Below are positions 28,301-37,441 of a stretch of DNA of 64,000 bases, one piece after another. Positions within the stretch are counted from its first letter, which is position 1; each line of letters opens with the position of its first letter. Under the pieces are notes generated by a model. It was not told where the DNA came from and made no database searches. It saw only the letters and a program-made list of their open reading frames with translations. The DNA is from Turbatrix aceti (Eukaryota > Nematoda > Chromadorea > Rhabditida > Panagrolaimidae), in NCBI GenBank assembly GCA_963969345.1, contig OZ017767.1, positions 5,670,739-5,734,738 on the forward strand, read 5' to 3'. The translations under genes and the position numbers were made by a program.

Positions 28301-31300
28301 ATGCCAACGACGGAAGCATTCACGACGCAGGAGCCTACTACGGAAGCAACAACGACGCAGGAGCCTACTACAGAAATGACTACAACATTGATGCCAACGA
28401 CGGAAGCAGTCACGACGCAGGAGCCTACTACGGAAGCGGACACGACTTTGATGCCAACGACGGAAGCAGTCACGACGCAGGAGCCTACTACAGAAGCGGA
28501 CACGACTTTGATGCCAACGACGGAAGCAGCAACGACGCAGGAACCTACCACAGAAGCATTCACGACGCAGGAGCCTACTACGGAAGCAACAACGACGCAG
28601 AAGCCTACTACGGAAGCATTCACGACGCAGGAGCCTACTACAGAAGCGACTACAACATTGATGCCAACGACGGAAGCAGCAACGACGCAGGAGCCTACTA
28701 CAGAAGCGGACACGACTTTGATGCCAACGACGGAAGCATTCACGACGCAGGAGCCTACTACGGAAGCAACAACGACGCAGGAGCCTACTACAGAAATGAC
28801 TACAACATTGATGCGAACGACGGAAGCAGCAACGACGCAGGAGCCTACTACAGAAGCGGACACGACTTTGATGCCAACGACGGAAGCAGCAACGACGCAG
28901 GAACCTACCACAGAAGCGACTACAACATTGATGCCAACGACGGAAGCAGCAACGACGCAGGAGCCTACTACCGAAGCGACTACAACATTGATGCCAACGA
29001 CGGAAGCAGCAACGACGCAGGAGCCTACTACAGAAGCGGACACGACTTTGATGCCAACGACGGAAGCATTCACGACGCAGGAGCCTACTACAGAAGCGGA
29101 CATGACTTTGATGCCAACGACGGAAACATTCACGACGCAGGAGCCTACTACGGAAGCAACAACGACGCAGAAGCCTACTACGGAAGCATTCACGACGCAG
29201 GAGCCTACTACAGAAGCGACTACAACATTGATGCCAACGACGGAAGCAGTCACGACGCAGGAGCCTACTACAGAAGCGACTACAACATTGATGCCAACGA
29301 CGGAAGCAGTCACGACGCAGGAGCCTACTACAGAAGTGACTACAACATTGATGCCAACAACGGAAGCATTCACGACGCAGGAGCCTACTACGGAAGCGGA
29401 CACGACTTTGATGCAAACGACGGAAGCAGCAACGACGCAGGAATTTACCACAGAAGCATTCACGACGCAGGAGCCTACTACAGAAGCGGACACGACTTTG
29501 ATGCCAACGACGGAAACATTCACGACGCAGGAGCCTACTACGGAAGCGACTACGACACTGATGCCAACGACGGAAGCAGCAACGACGCAGGAACCTACCA
29601 CAGAAGCATTCACGACGCAGGAGCCTACTACAGAAGCGACTACAACATTGATGCCAACGACGGAAGCAGTCACGACGCAGGAGCCTACTACAGAAGCGAC
29701 TACAACATTGATGCCAACGACGGAAGCAGTCACGACGCAGGAGCCTACTACGGAAGCGGACACGACTTTGATGCCAACGACGGAAGCAGTCACGACGCAG
29801 GAGCCTACTACAGAAGCGACTACAACATTGATGCCAACGACGGTAGCCGCAACGACGCAGGAACCTACTACAGAAGCGGACATGACACTGATGCCAACAA
29901 CGGAAGCATTCACGACGCAGGAGCCTACTACAGAAATGACTACAACATTGATGCCAACGACGGAAGCAGTCACGACGCAGGAGCCTACTACGGAAGCGGA
30001 CACGACTTTGATGCCAACGACGGAAGCAGTCACGACGCAGGAGCCTACTACAGAAGCGACTAAAACATTGATGCCAACGACGGAAGCAGCAACGACGCTG
30101 GAACCTACCACAGAAGCATTCACAACGCAGGAGCCTACTACAGAAGCGACTACAACATTGATGCCAACGACGGAAGCAGTCACGACGCAGGAGCCTACTA
30201 CAGAAGCGACTACAACATTGATGCCAACGACGGAAGCAGCAACGACGCAGGAACCTACCACAGAAGCATTCACGACGCAGGAGCCTACTACAGAAGCGAC
30301 TACAACATTGATGCCAACGACGGAAGCAGTCACGACGCAGGAGCCTACTACGGAAGCGGACACGACTTTGATGCCAACGACGGAAGCAGCAACGACGCAG
30401 GAACCTACCACAGAAGCGACTACAACATTGATGCCAACGACGGAAGCAGCAACGACGCAGGAGCCTACTACCGAAGCGACTACAACATTGATGCCAACGA
30501 CGGAAGCAGCAACGACGCAGGAGCCTACTACCGAAGCGACTACAACATTGATGCCAACGACGGAAGCAGCAACGACGCAGGAGCCTACTACAGAAGCGGA
30601 CATGACTTTGATGCCAACGACGGAAACATTCACGACGCAGGAGCCTACTACGGAAGCAACAACGACGCAGGAGCCTACTACAGAAATGACTACAACATTG
30701 ATGCCAACGACGGAAGCAGTCACGACGCAGGAGCCTACTACAGAAGCGGACACGACACTGATGCCAACGACGGAAGCATTCACGACGCAGGAGCCTACTA
30801 CGGAAGCAACAACGACGCAGAAGCCTACTACGGAAGCATTCACGACGCAGGAGCCTACTACAAAAGCGACTACAACATTGATGCCAACGACGGAAGCCGC
30901 AACGACGCAGGAACCTACTACAGAAGCGGACATGACTTTGATGCCAACGACGGAAACATTCACGACGCAGGAGCCTACTACGGAAGCAACAACGACGCAG
31001 GAGCCTACTACAGAAGCGACTACAACATTGATGCCAACAACGGAAGCATTCACGACGCAGGAGCCTACTACGGAAGCGACTACGACACTGATGCCAACGA
31101 CGGAAGCAGCAACGACGCAGGAACCTACCACAGAAGCATTCACGACGCAGGAGCCTACTACGGAAGCATTCACGACACTGATGCCAACGACGGAAGCAGC
31201 AACGACGCAGGAACCTACCACAGAAGCATTCACGACGCAGGAGCCTACTACAGAAGCGACTACAACATTGATGCCAACGACGGAAGCAGTCACGACGCAG

Positions 31301-33499
31301 GAGCCTACTACAGAAGCGACTACAACATTGATGCCAACGACGGTAGCCGCAACGACGCAGGAACCTACTACAGAAGCGGACATGACACTGATGCAAACAA
31401 CGGAAGCATTCACGACGCAGGAGCCTACTACAGAAATGACTACAACATTGATGCCAACGACGGAAGCAGTCACGACGCAGGAGCCTACTACGGAAGCGGA
31501 CACGACTTTGATGCCAACGACGGAAGCAGTCACGACGCAGGAGCCTACTACAGAAGCGACTAAAACATTGATGCCAACGACGGAAGCAGCAACGACGCAG
31601 GAACCTACCACAGAAGCATTCACAACGCAGGAGCCTACTACAGAAGCGACTACAACATTGATGCCAACGACGGAAGCAGTCACGACGCAGGAGCCTACTA
31701 CAGAAGCGACTACAACATTGATGCCAACGACGGAAGCAGCAACGACGCAGGAGCCTACTACAGAAGCGGACATGACTTTGATGCCAACGACGGAAACATT
31801 CACGACGCAGGAGCCTACTACGGAAGCAACAACGACGCAGGAACCTACCACAGAAGCGACTACAACATTGATGCCAACGACGGAAGCAGCAACGACGCAG
31901 GAGCCTACTACAGAAGCGGACATGACTTTGATGCCAACGACGGAAACATTCACGACGCAGGAGCCTACTACGGAAGCAACAACGACGCAGGAGCCTACTA
32001 CAGAAATGACTACAACATTGATGCCAACGACGGAAGCAGTCACGACGCAGGAGCCTACTACCGAAGCGACTACAACATTGATGCCAACGACGGAAGCAGC
32101 AACGACGCAGGAGCCTACTACCGAAGCGACTACAACATTGATGCCAACGACGGAAGCAGCAACGACGCAGGAGCCTACTACAGAAGCGGACATGACTTTG
32201 ATGCCAACGACGGAAACATTCACGACGCAGGAGCCTACTACGGAAGCAACAACGACGCAGGAGCCTACTACAGAAATGACTACAACATTGATGCCAACGA
32301 CGGAAGCAGTCACGACGCAGGAGCCTACTACAGAAGCGGACACGACACTGATGCCAACGACGGAAGCATTCACGACGCAGGAGCCTACTACGGAAGCAAC
32401 AACGACGCAGAAGCCTACTACGGAAGCATTCACGACGCAGGAGCCTACTACAAAAGCGACTACAACATTGATGCCAACGACGGAAGCCGCAACGACGCAG
32501 GAACCTACTACAGAAGCGGACATGACTTTGATGCCAACGACGGAAACATTCACGACGCAGGAGCCTACTACGGAAGCAACAACGACGCAGGAGCCTACTA
32601 CAGAAGCAACTACAACATTGATGCCAACAACGGAAGCATTCACGACGCAGGAGCCTACTACGGAAGCGACTACGACACTGATGCCAACGACGGAAGCAGC
32701 AACGACGCAGGAACCTACCACAGAAGCATTCACGACGCAGGAGCCTACTACGGAAGCGACTACGACACTGATGCCAACGACGGAAGCAGCAACAACGCAG
32801 GAGCCTACTACAAAAGCGGACACGACTCTGATGCCAACGACGGAAGCAGCAACGACTCTGAAGCCAACAACAGCGCAAGAATTTACTACAGAAGCGGCAA
32901 TAATTCTGGAGCCGACTACAGAAATGGTAACGGCCAAAGTTGTGAACATTTCTGATCGCCTTCAAATTCGAGGTAACAACGATTCCAACGACTCTAGTAA
33001 AGAAGCCGACAGCAAAGACAGCGAGAATTCTGGAAAATACAACAGAAGCAGCAAGAATTCAAGAACGAACTATAAAGGCAGCAAAAATTCTGGAAAAGAC
33101 AACAAAGGCAACAAAAATTCCGGTTACACAGGCAGTAAAAATTCTGGAACCGATTATAAAAGCGGCAAAAATTCTGGAAAAGACTACAAAGGCACCAAAA
33201 ATTCCGGTTACAAAGGCAGTAAAAGTTCTGGAAGTGGCTACCATGGCAGTAAAAATTCTGGAACCAATTATAAAAGCGGCAAAAATTCTGGAAGCGATTA
33301 TAAAAGCAGCAAAAATTCTGAAATTGACAACACGGGCAGCAAGAAGTCAGGAAAAGAAAACAGAGGCGGCAAGAATTCTGGAACCGACTACAGAGGCAAC
33401 AAAAATTCTGGAACGGACAAGAGAGGCGGCAAAAATTCAAGAAACGACTACAGAGACAGCAAAAAAGACAGTAAAAGAAGCGGCAGCATGAACACCTGA
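1314..33499 (+). CDS. giant secreted mucin-like protein with N-terminal TSP1 domain
   Basis: The exons are 1314-1558, 1622-2231, 2283-2487, 2543-2740, 2796-2978, 3013-3122, 3177-3830, 3878-7339, 7387-7477, 7525-15798 and 15858-33499. They sum to 31,674 nt, an exact multiple of three, giving about 10,557 residues. Residues 1-36 form a signal sequence; Met10 at 1341 is an alternative start. Residues about 37-95 are a thrombospondin type 1 domain (WSEWNEWS, then spaced Cys). The rest is low complexity: Ser/Thr-rich stretches with many Asn-X-Ser/Thr sites and Lys-Pro-Thr blocks (exons 2-8), a Thr/Ser/Arg-rich region (exon 10, residues about 1920-4677), and PTTEA-type decapeptides (exon 11). No C-terminal membrane helix is seen, so the protein is probably secreted, heavily O-glycosylated and extracellular (surface coat, cuticle or secretion; inferred). 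The small 34-nt intron 5 and the end of exon 7 are the least certain parts. Neighbouring duplicated exons 4 and 5 have the same GATA|GTATGT donor. Confidence 0.8.
1419..1658 (+). other. thrombospondin type 1 repeat domain of the mucin
   Basis: The segment split by intron 1559-1621 encodes the WSEWNEWS motif followed by Cys in LCLP, FCIN, YACM, NCT and EDCGD. This matches the Trp ladder and Cys layout of TSP1 domains, which bind glycans or matrix proteins and are often C-mannosylated and O-fucosylated. It is the only folded domain I can see in the giant protein. Confidence 0.75.
3400..7085 (+). repeat. Lys-Pro-Thr blocks alternating with Ser/Thr mucin segments
   Basis: Blocks of KPTKLPKTTKTK and KASKPPKTTKTK type recur at about 3400-3620, 4078-4233, 4790-5005, 5575-5750, 6345-6510 and 6880-7085. 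They are separated by Ser/Thr-rich segments that share the conserved stretch RQKLPDPFGT (about 4280, 5055 and 5805). The spacing is roughly 750-770 nt, so exon 8 was built by duplication of a module of about 250 residues. Similar Lys-rich patches occur at about 2030-2150, 2850-2930 and 15600-15715. Confidence 0.8.
9157..14880 (+). repeat. 2.85-kb tandem segmental duplication inside mucin exon 10
   Basis: The sequence from about 9157 to 12000 is repeated almost base for base from about 12001 to 14880. The offset is 2,844 nt at the start (9181 against 12025) and 2,850 nt after a 6-nt difference near 9940/12790 (9961 against 12811). Both offsets are multiples of three, so the reading frame survives. 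The extra 6 nt lie where one copy reads like a different repeat variant, which suggests local conversion rather than simple insertion. Confidence 0.9.
17120..20130 (+). repeat. 1,089-nt higher-order repeat, about three tandem copies
   Basis: The marker TTAGAGCAG falls at 17120, 18209 and 19298, exactly 1,089 nt (363 residues) apart, and the intervening sequences look identical. Each copy is a chain of 30-nt PTTEA decapeptide units interrupted by two or three copies of a non-decapeptide spacer (REDTTAEVTTAGLTT, then ATTTDVVTTLVPTTPEV). The third copy diverges near 20130. Confidence 0.9.
20130..22090 (+). repeat. about 1,026-nt higher-order repeat, two copies
   Basis: The rare variant GGAAACGACG lies at 20401 and 21427, an offset of 1,026 nt (342 residues), and flanking decapeptides and spacer match. 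A shorter third relative follows to about 22090. This is a second duplication wave, distinct from the 1,089-nt series upstream. Confidence 0.8.
22501..32865 (+). repeat. phase-locked 30-nt repeat array (about 346 units)
   Basis: For about 10.4 kb the sequence is an unbroken chain of 30-nt units coding decapeptides of type TTQEPTTEA-x and TTLMPTTEA-x. Every unit keeps the same register, so all length changes have been whole units. Position 10 of the unit varies (Ala, Val, Phe, Asp or Thr; Met replaces the preceding Ala in some), while the rest is nearly fixed even at silent sites. The register is lost only after about 32865 (AQEFTTEAA). Confidence 0.95.
32973..33499 (+). repeat. C-terminal 30-nt repeats read in a shifted frame
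   Basis: About 15 units of 30 nt follow the main array. In the unspliced frame they encode SKNSG-x-DYKG decapeptides and stop at 33499. In the frame reached by removing GT...AG 32927-32972 (46 nt) they encode KILEPTTEAA-like peptides and stop at 33491. Third-position changes (AAA/AAG, TCT/TCC/TCA, GGA/GGT, GAC/GAT, TAC/TAT) are silent only in the SKNSG frame, which favours that frame as the translated one. Confidence 0.75.
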
Positions 33500-33571
33500 A
33501 GTATCTACTGTGGGGGCGACTACATCGGTTGAATGTATTCATGACAAAAATGATTAGTGTATTTGTGTACA

Positions 33572-33577
33572 AATAAA
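33572..33577 (+). terminator. poly(A) signal AATAAA of the mucin gene
   Basis: AATAAA lies 73 nt after the stop at 33499. Confidence 0.6.
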
Positions 33578-33782
33578 ACGAGGCAAATGTTTAACGGGCT
33601 GGACCCGTTTTTTTCAATCTATTTTTTGATGTCTTTATTGGGTGTTTTTTGTTACGTAGAATTAATAAATTGTTGTTTCAAAGATGCGGTGAAAAAAAAT
33701 TCAGCCAAATTTGCAGAAGTATGAAAAATGTTCTTCCGATCAGGTGATTTTTCACGAGTAGCAAATAAATGCTATTACCAAT

Positions 33783-33973
33783 ACTAAAACGCGGTTTTTT
33801 GCCAGAAAATTAAAGAAGGGTTTTCGATTTCATGAAGTTCACCACCAGATAGTGCCTGCAAATTGCGGCAACGCGCGCAACTGATCAACCGACACCAGCC
33901 AAACCATTCTTCAGTTGGTCAGTCAGTCGAAAATCCCTTCTTTTATTTTCAGGCAAAAAAAAGGCGTTTTAGT
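33783..33973. mobile_element. small inverted-repeat element (191 bp)
   Basis: The left arm 33783-33827 starts ACTAAAACGC and runs through TTGCC and GAAGGGTTTTCGA. It is the near-perfect reverse complement of 33927-33973, which ends GCGTTTTAGT, leaving a loop of about 100 bp. No protein is encoded. The right part recurs at 34707-34769. It is probably a MITE; no clean target-site duplication was found. Confidence 0.6.
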
Positions 33974-33977
33974 CTGA

Positions 33978-34590
33978 CAAGGAAAGTGTCAGGGTTCATT
34001 TTGGAATTTCTTCACGAAACTTTGCTAAAAGTTTGATTTTACTATGAGAAGTTTATACTGAAAAATTCAGTTGCACCGCTCATGATCTGACAGAGTTACG
34101 GTAGTCGAAAATCACGTTTTTGCCATTTTTGACAATTTTTGGCACGTTCTAGCTAACGAACAACGTTATTTTCAAAATCAGGGTGTGCATCAATCGACGT
34201 AGTTTTGCATGGACAATCAGATAAAATTATAAAAATTTAGGTTTGACACCTTAAAAAATGCCGAAATTTGCATTTGAAAAGAGGTCACAATGCCAACATT
34301 GGTTCGGCATTTTTCAAGGTCACAACCCTACGTTATTTTATTTTTAACTGATTCTCCATAAAAAAATACGTCGACTGATACACCACTTATTTCTGAAAAT
34401 GCCGTAGTTGTTTAGCTAGAACGTGCCAAAAATCGTCAAAAATGGCAAAAACGTGATTTTCGACTACGGTAACTCTGTCAGATCATGAGCGGTGCAACTG
34501 AATTTTTCAGTATAAACTTCTCATAGTAAAATCAAACTTTTGGCAAAGTTTCGTGAAGAAATTCCAAAATGAACCCTGACACTTTCCTTG
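33978..34590. mobile_element. 613-bp foldback MITE with TGA target-site duplication
   Basis: The whole element is one long hairpin centred near 34285. The outer arms are perfect over at least the first 33 nt (CAAGGAAAGTGTCAGGG...) and well paired for over 180 nt; the inner arms are diverged. It is flanked by TGA on both sides (33975-33977 and 34591-34593). The same flanking sequence occurs uninterrupted at 34707-34868, where GTCTGA joins directly to GTGGTAG: a paralogous empty site. There is no transposase, so it must be mobilised in trans. Confidence 0.9.
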
Positions 34591-34706
34591 TGAGTGGTAG
34601 CATTAATTTGCCACTCGTGCAAAATCAACTGAAAAAAACAACGGCAATTGTGCGGCCAGTTCTGGCCGCCACGACGCACGAAAGAGAGACTTTGACTGCC
34701 CCTTAC

Positions 34707-34868
34707 TTGGTCAGTCAGTCGAAAAACCCTTCTTTTATTTTCAGGCAAAAAAAAGGCGTTTTAGTCTGAGTGGTAGCATTAATTTGCCACTCGTGCAAAA
34801 TCAACTGAAAAAAACAACGGCAATTGTGCGGCCAGTTTTGGCTGCCACGACGCACGAAAGAGAGACTT
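34707..34868 (+). repeat. second copy of the MITE-target repeat (empty site)
   Basis: 34707-34769 matches 33915-33977, and 34770-34868 matches 34594-34692, with few mismatches. The repeat unit was therefore duplicated in tandem, and only the upstream copy received the 613-bp MITE. Confidence 0.85.
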
Positions 34869-34993
34869 GCGCGCACGAAAACCCGCAATCAGTACTATTT
34901 TTTTACAAAATTTGAAATTTGTCACTAAACCTTTAATTTTCTCTACAAAAATTACTTAATGATATAGGAAATCGCCCTATGGTGAAACGACTT

Positions 34994-35344
34994 TGGTACC
35001 GGGACTGGTTGACCATTCTCCCAGGGACTGGTGAGCGAGCCACGAGCGCGAGGCAGAGAACGTGTGCGGCCACGAGGGAAGCGTGCGCCGGCAAGACAAG
35101 CAGATCGGCAGCGACCGATGACGCGAAGTCATCATTCTGGTCGGCGGGAGTAGCAGCAGGCAGGTCGCGCGTGGCACGCGCTCGTCCCGGTTGGGGACAC
35201 GCAGCGGTCGCCGTCATCGAGTCATCGTCCTACGTATAATTGTCCACGGTTGTTGTACGAGAGATTCTACTGATAAACTATTGTCTACTACGAAGTGTCC
35301 GGGATCTACGAGGAAGCGCGAGCTAGCCGGGAGCCCCGGCAGCA
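34994..35344 (+). repeat. 5' long terminal repeat
   Basis: 351 bp, TGGTACCGGG...GGCAGCA. It contains GTATAATT near 35234, a possible TATA-like element for the element's own transcript. Confidence 0.93.
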
Positions 35345-36813
35345 AATGGTGACGAGAGTGCTGATTCGAGCTACACGGAAGAAGAGACTACGACTACGAT
35401 CGATCGATGGCGGCGACGCGGCACACGCACTACGGCAACACGCAGCGGAGAGAAGAAACGAGGATCAACGACAACGACGCTCTCCCGAGGTCAGGCCAGT
35501 TGGCTTGGCCTGCGACCAGAATCACTCAAGAATGGCCTAGGCAAAGCGCCATGTTTTTGATTTCGCGGCGACGGAGTGACCAGGCCAATTGGCTGGTGGA
35601 AAGGAAGAAGCGAACCAAGGCAGCAACAGCTCAGTTGAGTTGCGAGAATCGAGTTGTCCGGCGGTCAAGGATGGAAGCCACATCAGGAAAACCGCCGAGC
35701 ACGTCGCAGTTGTGATGTGGTGCAATCAGGCATTGGGTACGTGCATCTGCACAGCAGACGAGCGGGTTGTGAGAGAAACCGATGGCGGTCCAGGCGTGCA
35801 TCATCAGTGACAGTTCAGTTGAGCTGCAAAGAATCCGAGCGCGAGTGATGGCGTCGAGAATGAAATGGCCGTGCAGTGCAGCACAGAGAGGCAGCTGGCG
35901 GCCCAGAGCAGCAGCGTCATGGAGGAAGATCGGCCCGGGAGGCAAGCGGACTGCAAGGATGACTGGTGGCAGTGCGGCAGCGACACAGGATGCAGAGAAT
36001 TGGGCAGCGAGGCTGCGCGAAGAGGCGTAAGACATGCAGCTGATCAGTTGATCCGGGTGAGGCATGCAGCAGAGTGGTGGAATGGTTGGAACCTGTCACG
36101 TGACGGACACCCAGTTGGGTAATGAAGACGACGGAATACCTGTGGCAGGGCAGTTGGCCAGCGAGACACAGGCAGCAGTGGCGTGGTTGGAGCCAGTCAC
36201 GGAATGAAGACGACGGCGAAGCAGTGCAAGAGATCCAGCAGAAGGGCAGAGAATCCGGCCAGGTGCACATGTGCCAGGATTGGGCCAACTGGGGATGGAC
36301 ATCGTCGCAAGGTGACCGGCGGGATGGTCCGGCGAAGGAAGCAGCCACCATCAGAAGAAGGTGTCCATCGGAAGAGCAGAGCTTCCGGCCAGTGAGCCAG
36401 AAGGGGCCTTACGTGGACGGCGGCGAGCGGCTACGGGCACAGCAGGAAGCAGGATGAAAGCCGCTCAGTTGAGTGAGATTCAAGGAGAGGAACCAACAAA
36501 GACACCGCTCAGGGGGGCAACGCGGAAGAATACCGAAAGAGGTCCAACGCATCCATGGAAGTGCAGAGCTTCGGCCAGCGAGCCAGAAGGGGCCTTTGTG
36601 GATGGCGGTGGACGGCTGGTGGCACCGGAAGAAGGTGGCTGAGCATGCGGTCAAACAGGATGAAATCCACTCAGTTGAGTGAAGTTCGAGGAACCGAAGG
36701 AAGTCAAAGGCGACGAAGACGACTACAGGCGCAGTCCCGGTCGGCTCAGTTGAGCTGACGCGTGACGCAGGATCCGGTTGGATCCAGCGACGACGGTCAG
36801 CTGGGGGAAGGAG

Positions 36814-37164
36814 TGGTACCGGGACTGGTTGACCATTCTCCCAGGGACTGGTGAGCGAGCCACGAGCGCGAGGCAGAGAACGTGTGCGGCCACGAGGGAA
36901 GCGTGCGCCGGCAAGACAAGCAGATCGGCAGCGACCGATGACGCGAAGTCATCATTCTGGTCGGCGGGAGTAGCAGCAGGCAGGTCGCGCGTGGCACGCG
37001 CTCGTCCCGGTTGGGGACACGCAGCGGTCGCCGTCATCGAGTCATCGTCCTACGTATAATTGTCCACGGTTGTTGTACGAGAGATTCTACTGATAAACTA
37101 TTGTCTACTACGAAGTGTCCGGGATCTACGAGGAAGCGCGAGCTAGCCGGGAGCCCCGGCAGCA
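36814..37164 (+). repeat. 3' long terminal repeat
   Basis: Matches the 5' LTR at an offset of 1,820 bp with no difference seen. It is preceded by the polypurine tract and followed by the GACTT duplication. Confidence 0.93.
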
Positions 37165-37169
37165 GACTT

Positions 37170-37441
37170 ATGATGAACGTTCCTACAATTGTCCGGGAGA
37201 ATTGCTCACCTGGATGACTTCACTAACAAATTTTGACAACGATAAACAGTTGGACATAAAAAACGACACCAAAAACATTAATCTGATGGAAAACAAATGT
37301 GTGTTGCAGTTTACCCGACATGTAAATTTGGTCAAACGCGTTTTTGCGTAGTATCAGGTAGAGTCATAAGTTGCCAGTTGTGTCACTTATGGGAAACGGC
37401 GGACGCATCCGCTTCCACGGTAGACACAGGATAATTTTTCT
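37170..37441 (+). other. short spacer between LTR element and phosphatase gene
   Basis: About 270 nt with no supported exon. It must hold the phosphatase promoter and 5' UTR, so the LTR element inserted just upstream of this gene. Confidence 0.5.

Larger units (their letters stand above)
34994..37164 (+). mobile_element. non-autonomous LTR retrotransposon (TRIM/LARD-like)
   Basis: Two direct repeats of 351 bp (34994-35344 and 36814-37164) begin TG and end CA and look identical on reading. The 5-bp target-site duplication GACTT flanks the element (34989-34993 and 37165-37169). A possible primer-binding site starting TGG follows the 5' LTR at 35347. A polypurine tract GGGGGAAGGAG (36803-36813) directly precedes the 3' LTR. 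The internal 1,469 bp have no gag, protease, reverse transcriptase or integrase, only short chance reading frames. The element therefore depended on a partner, and matching LTRs imply recent insertion. The superfamily cannot be told. Confidence 0.93.

Noticed and set aside
22501..32865. CRISPR-like or satellite array
   Set aside because: Period is 30 nt without unique spacers, in frame with an upstream exon, in a eukaryotic gene.
16507..32949. Antisense open frame of 5,480 codons and a second overlapping one of 3,493 codons (Cys/Arg-rich) opposite exon 11
   Set aside because: Both mirror the 30-nt repeat in other frames (VVGSCVVAA and RRCCFRRW periods). Silent-site patterns support only the sense frame.
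35295..36758. Several overlapping frames of 60-144 codons in the LTR element interior
   Set aside because: GC-rich chance frames; none resembles gag, protease, reverse transcriptase or integrase.
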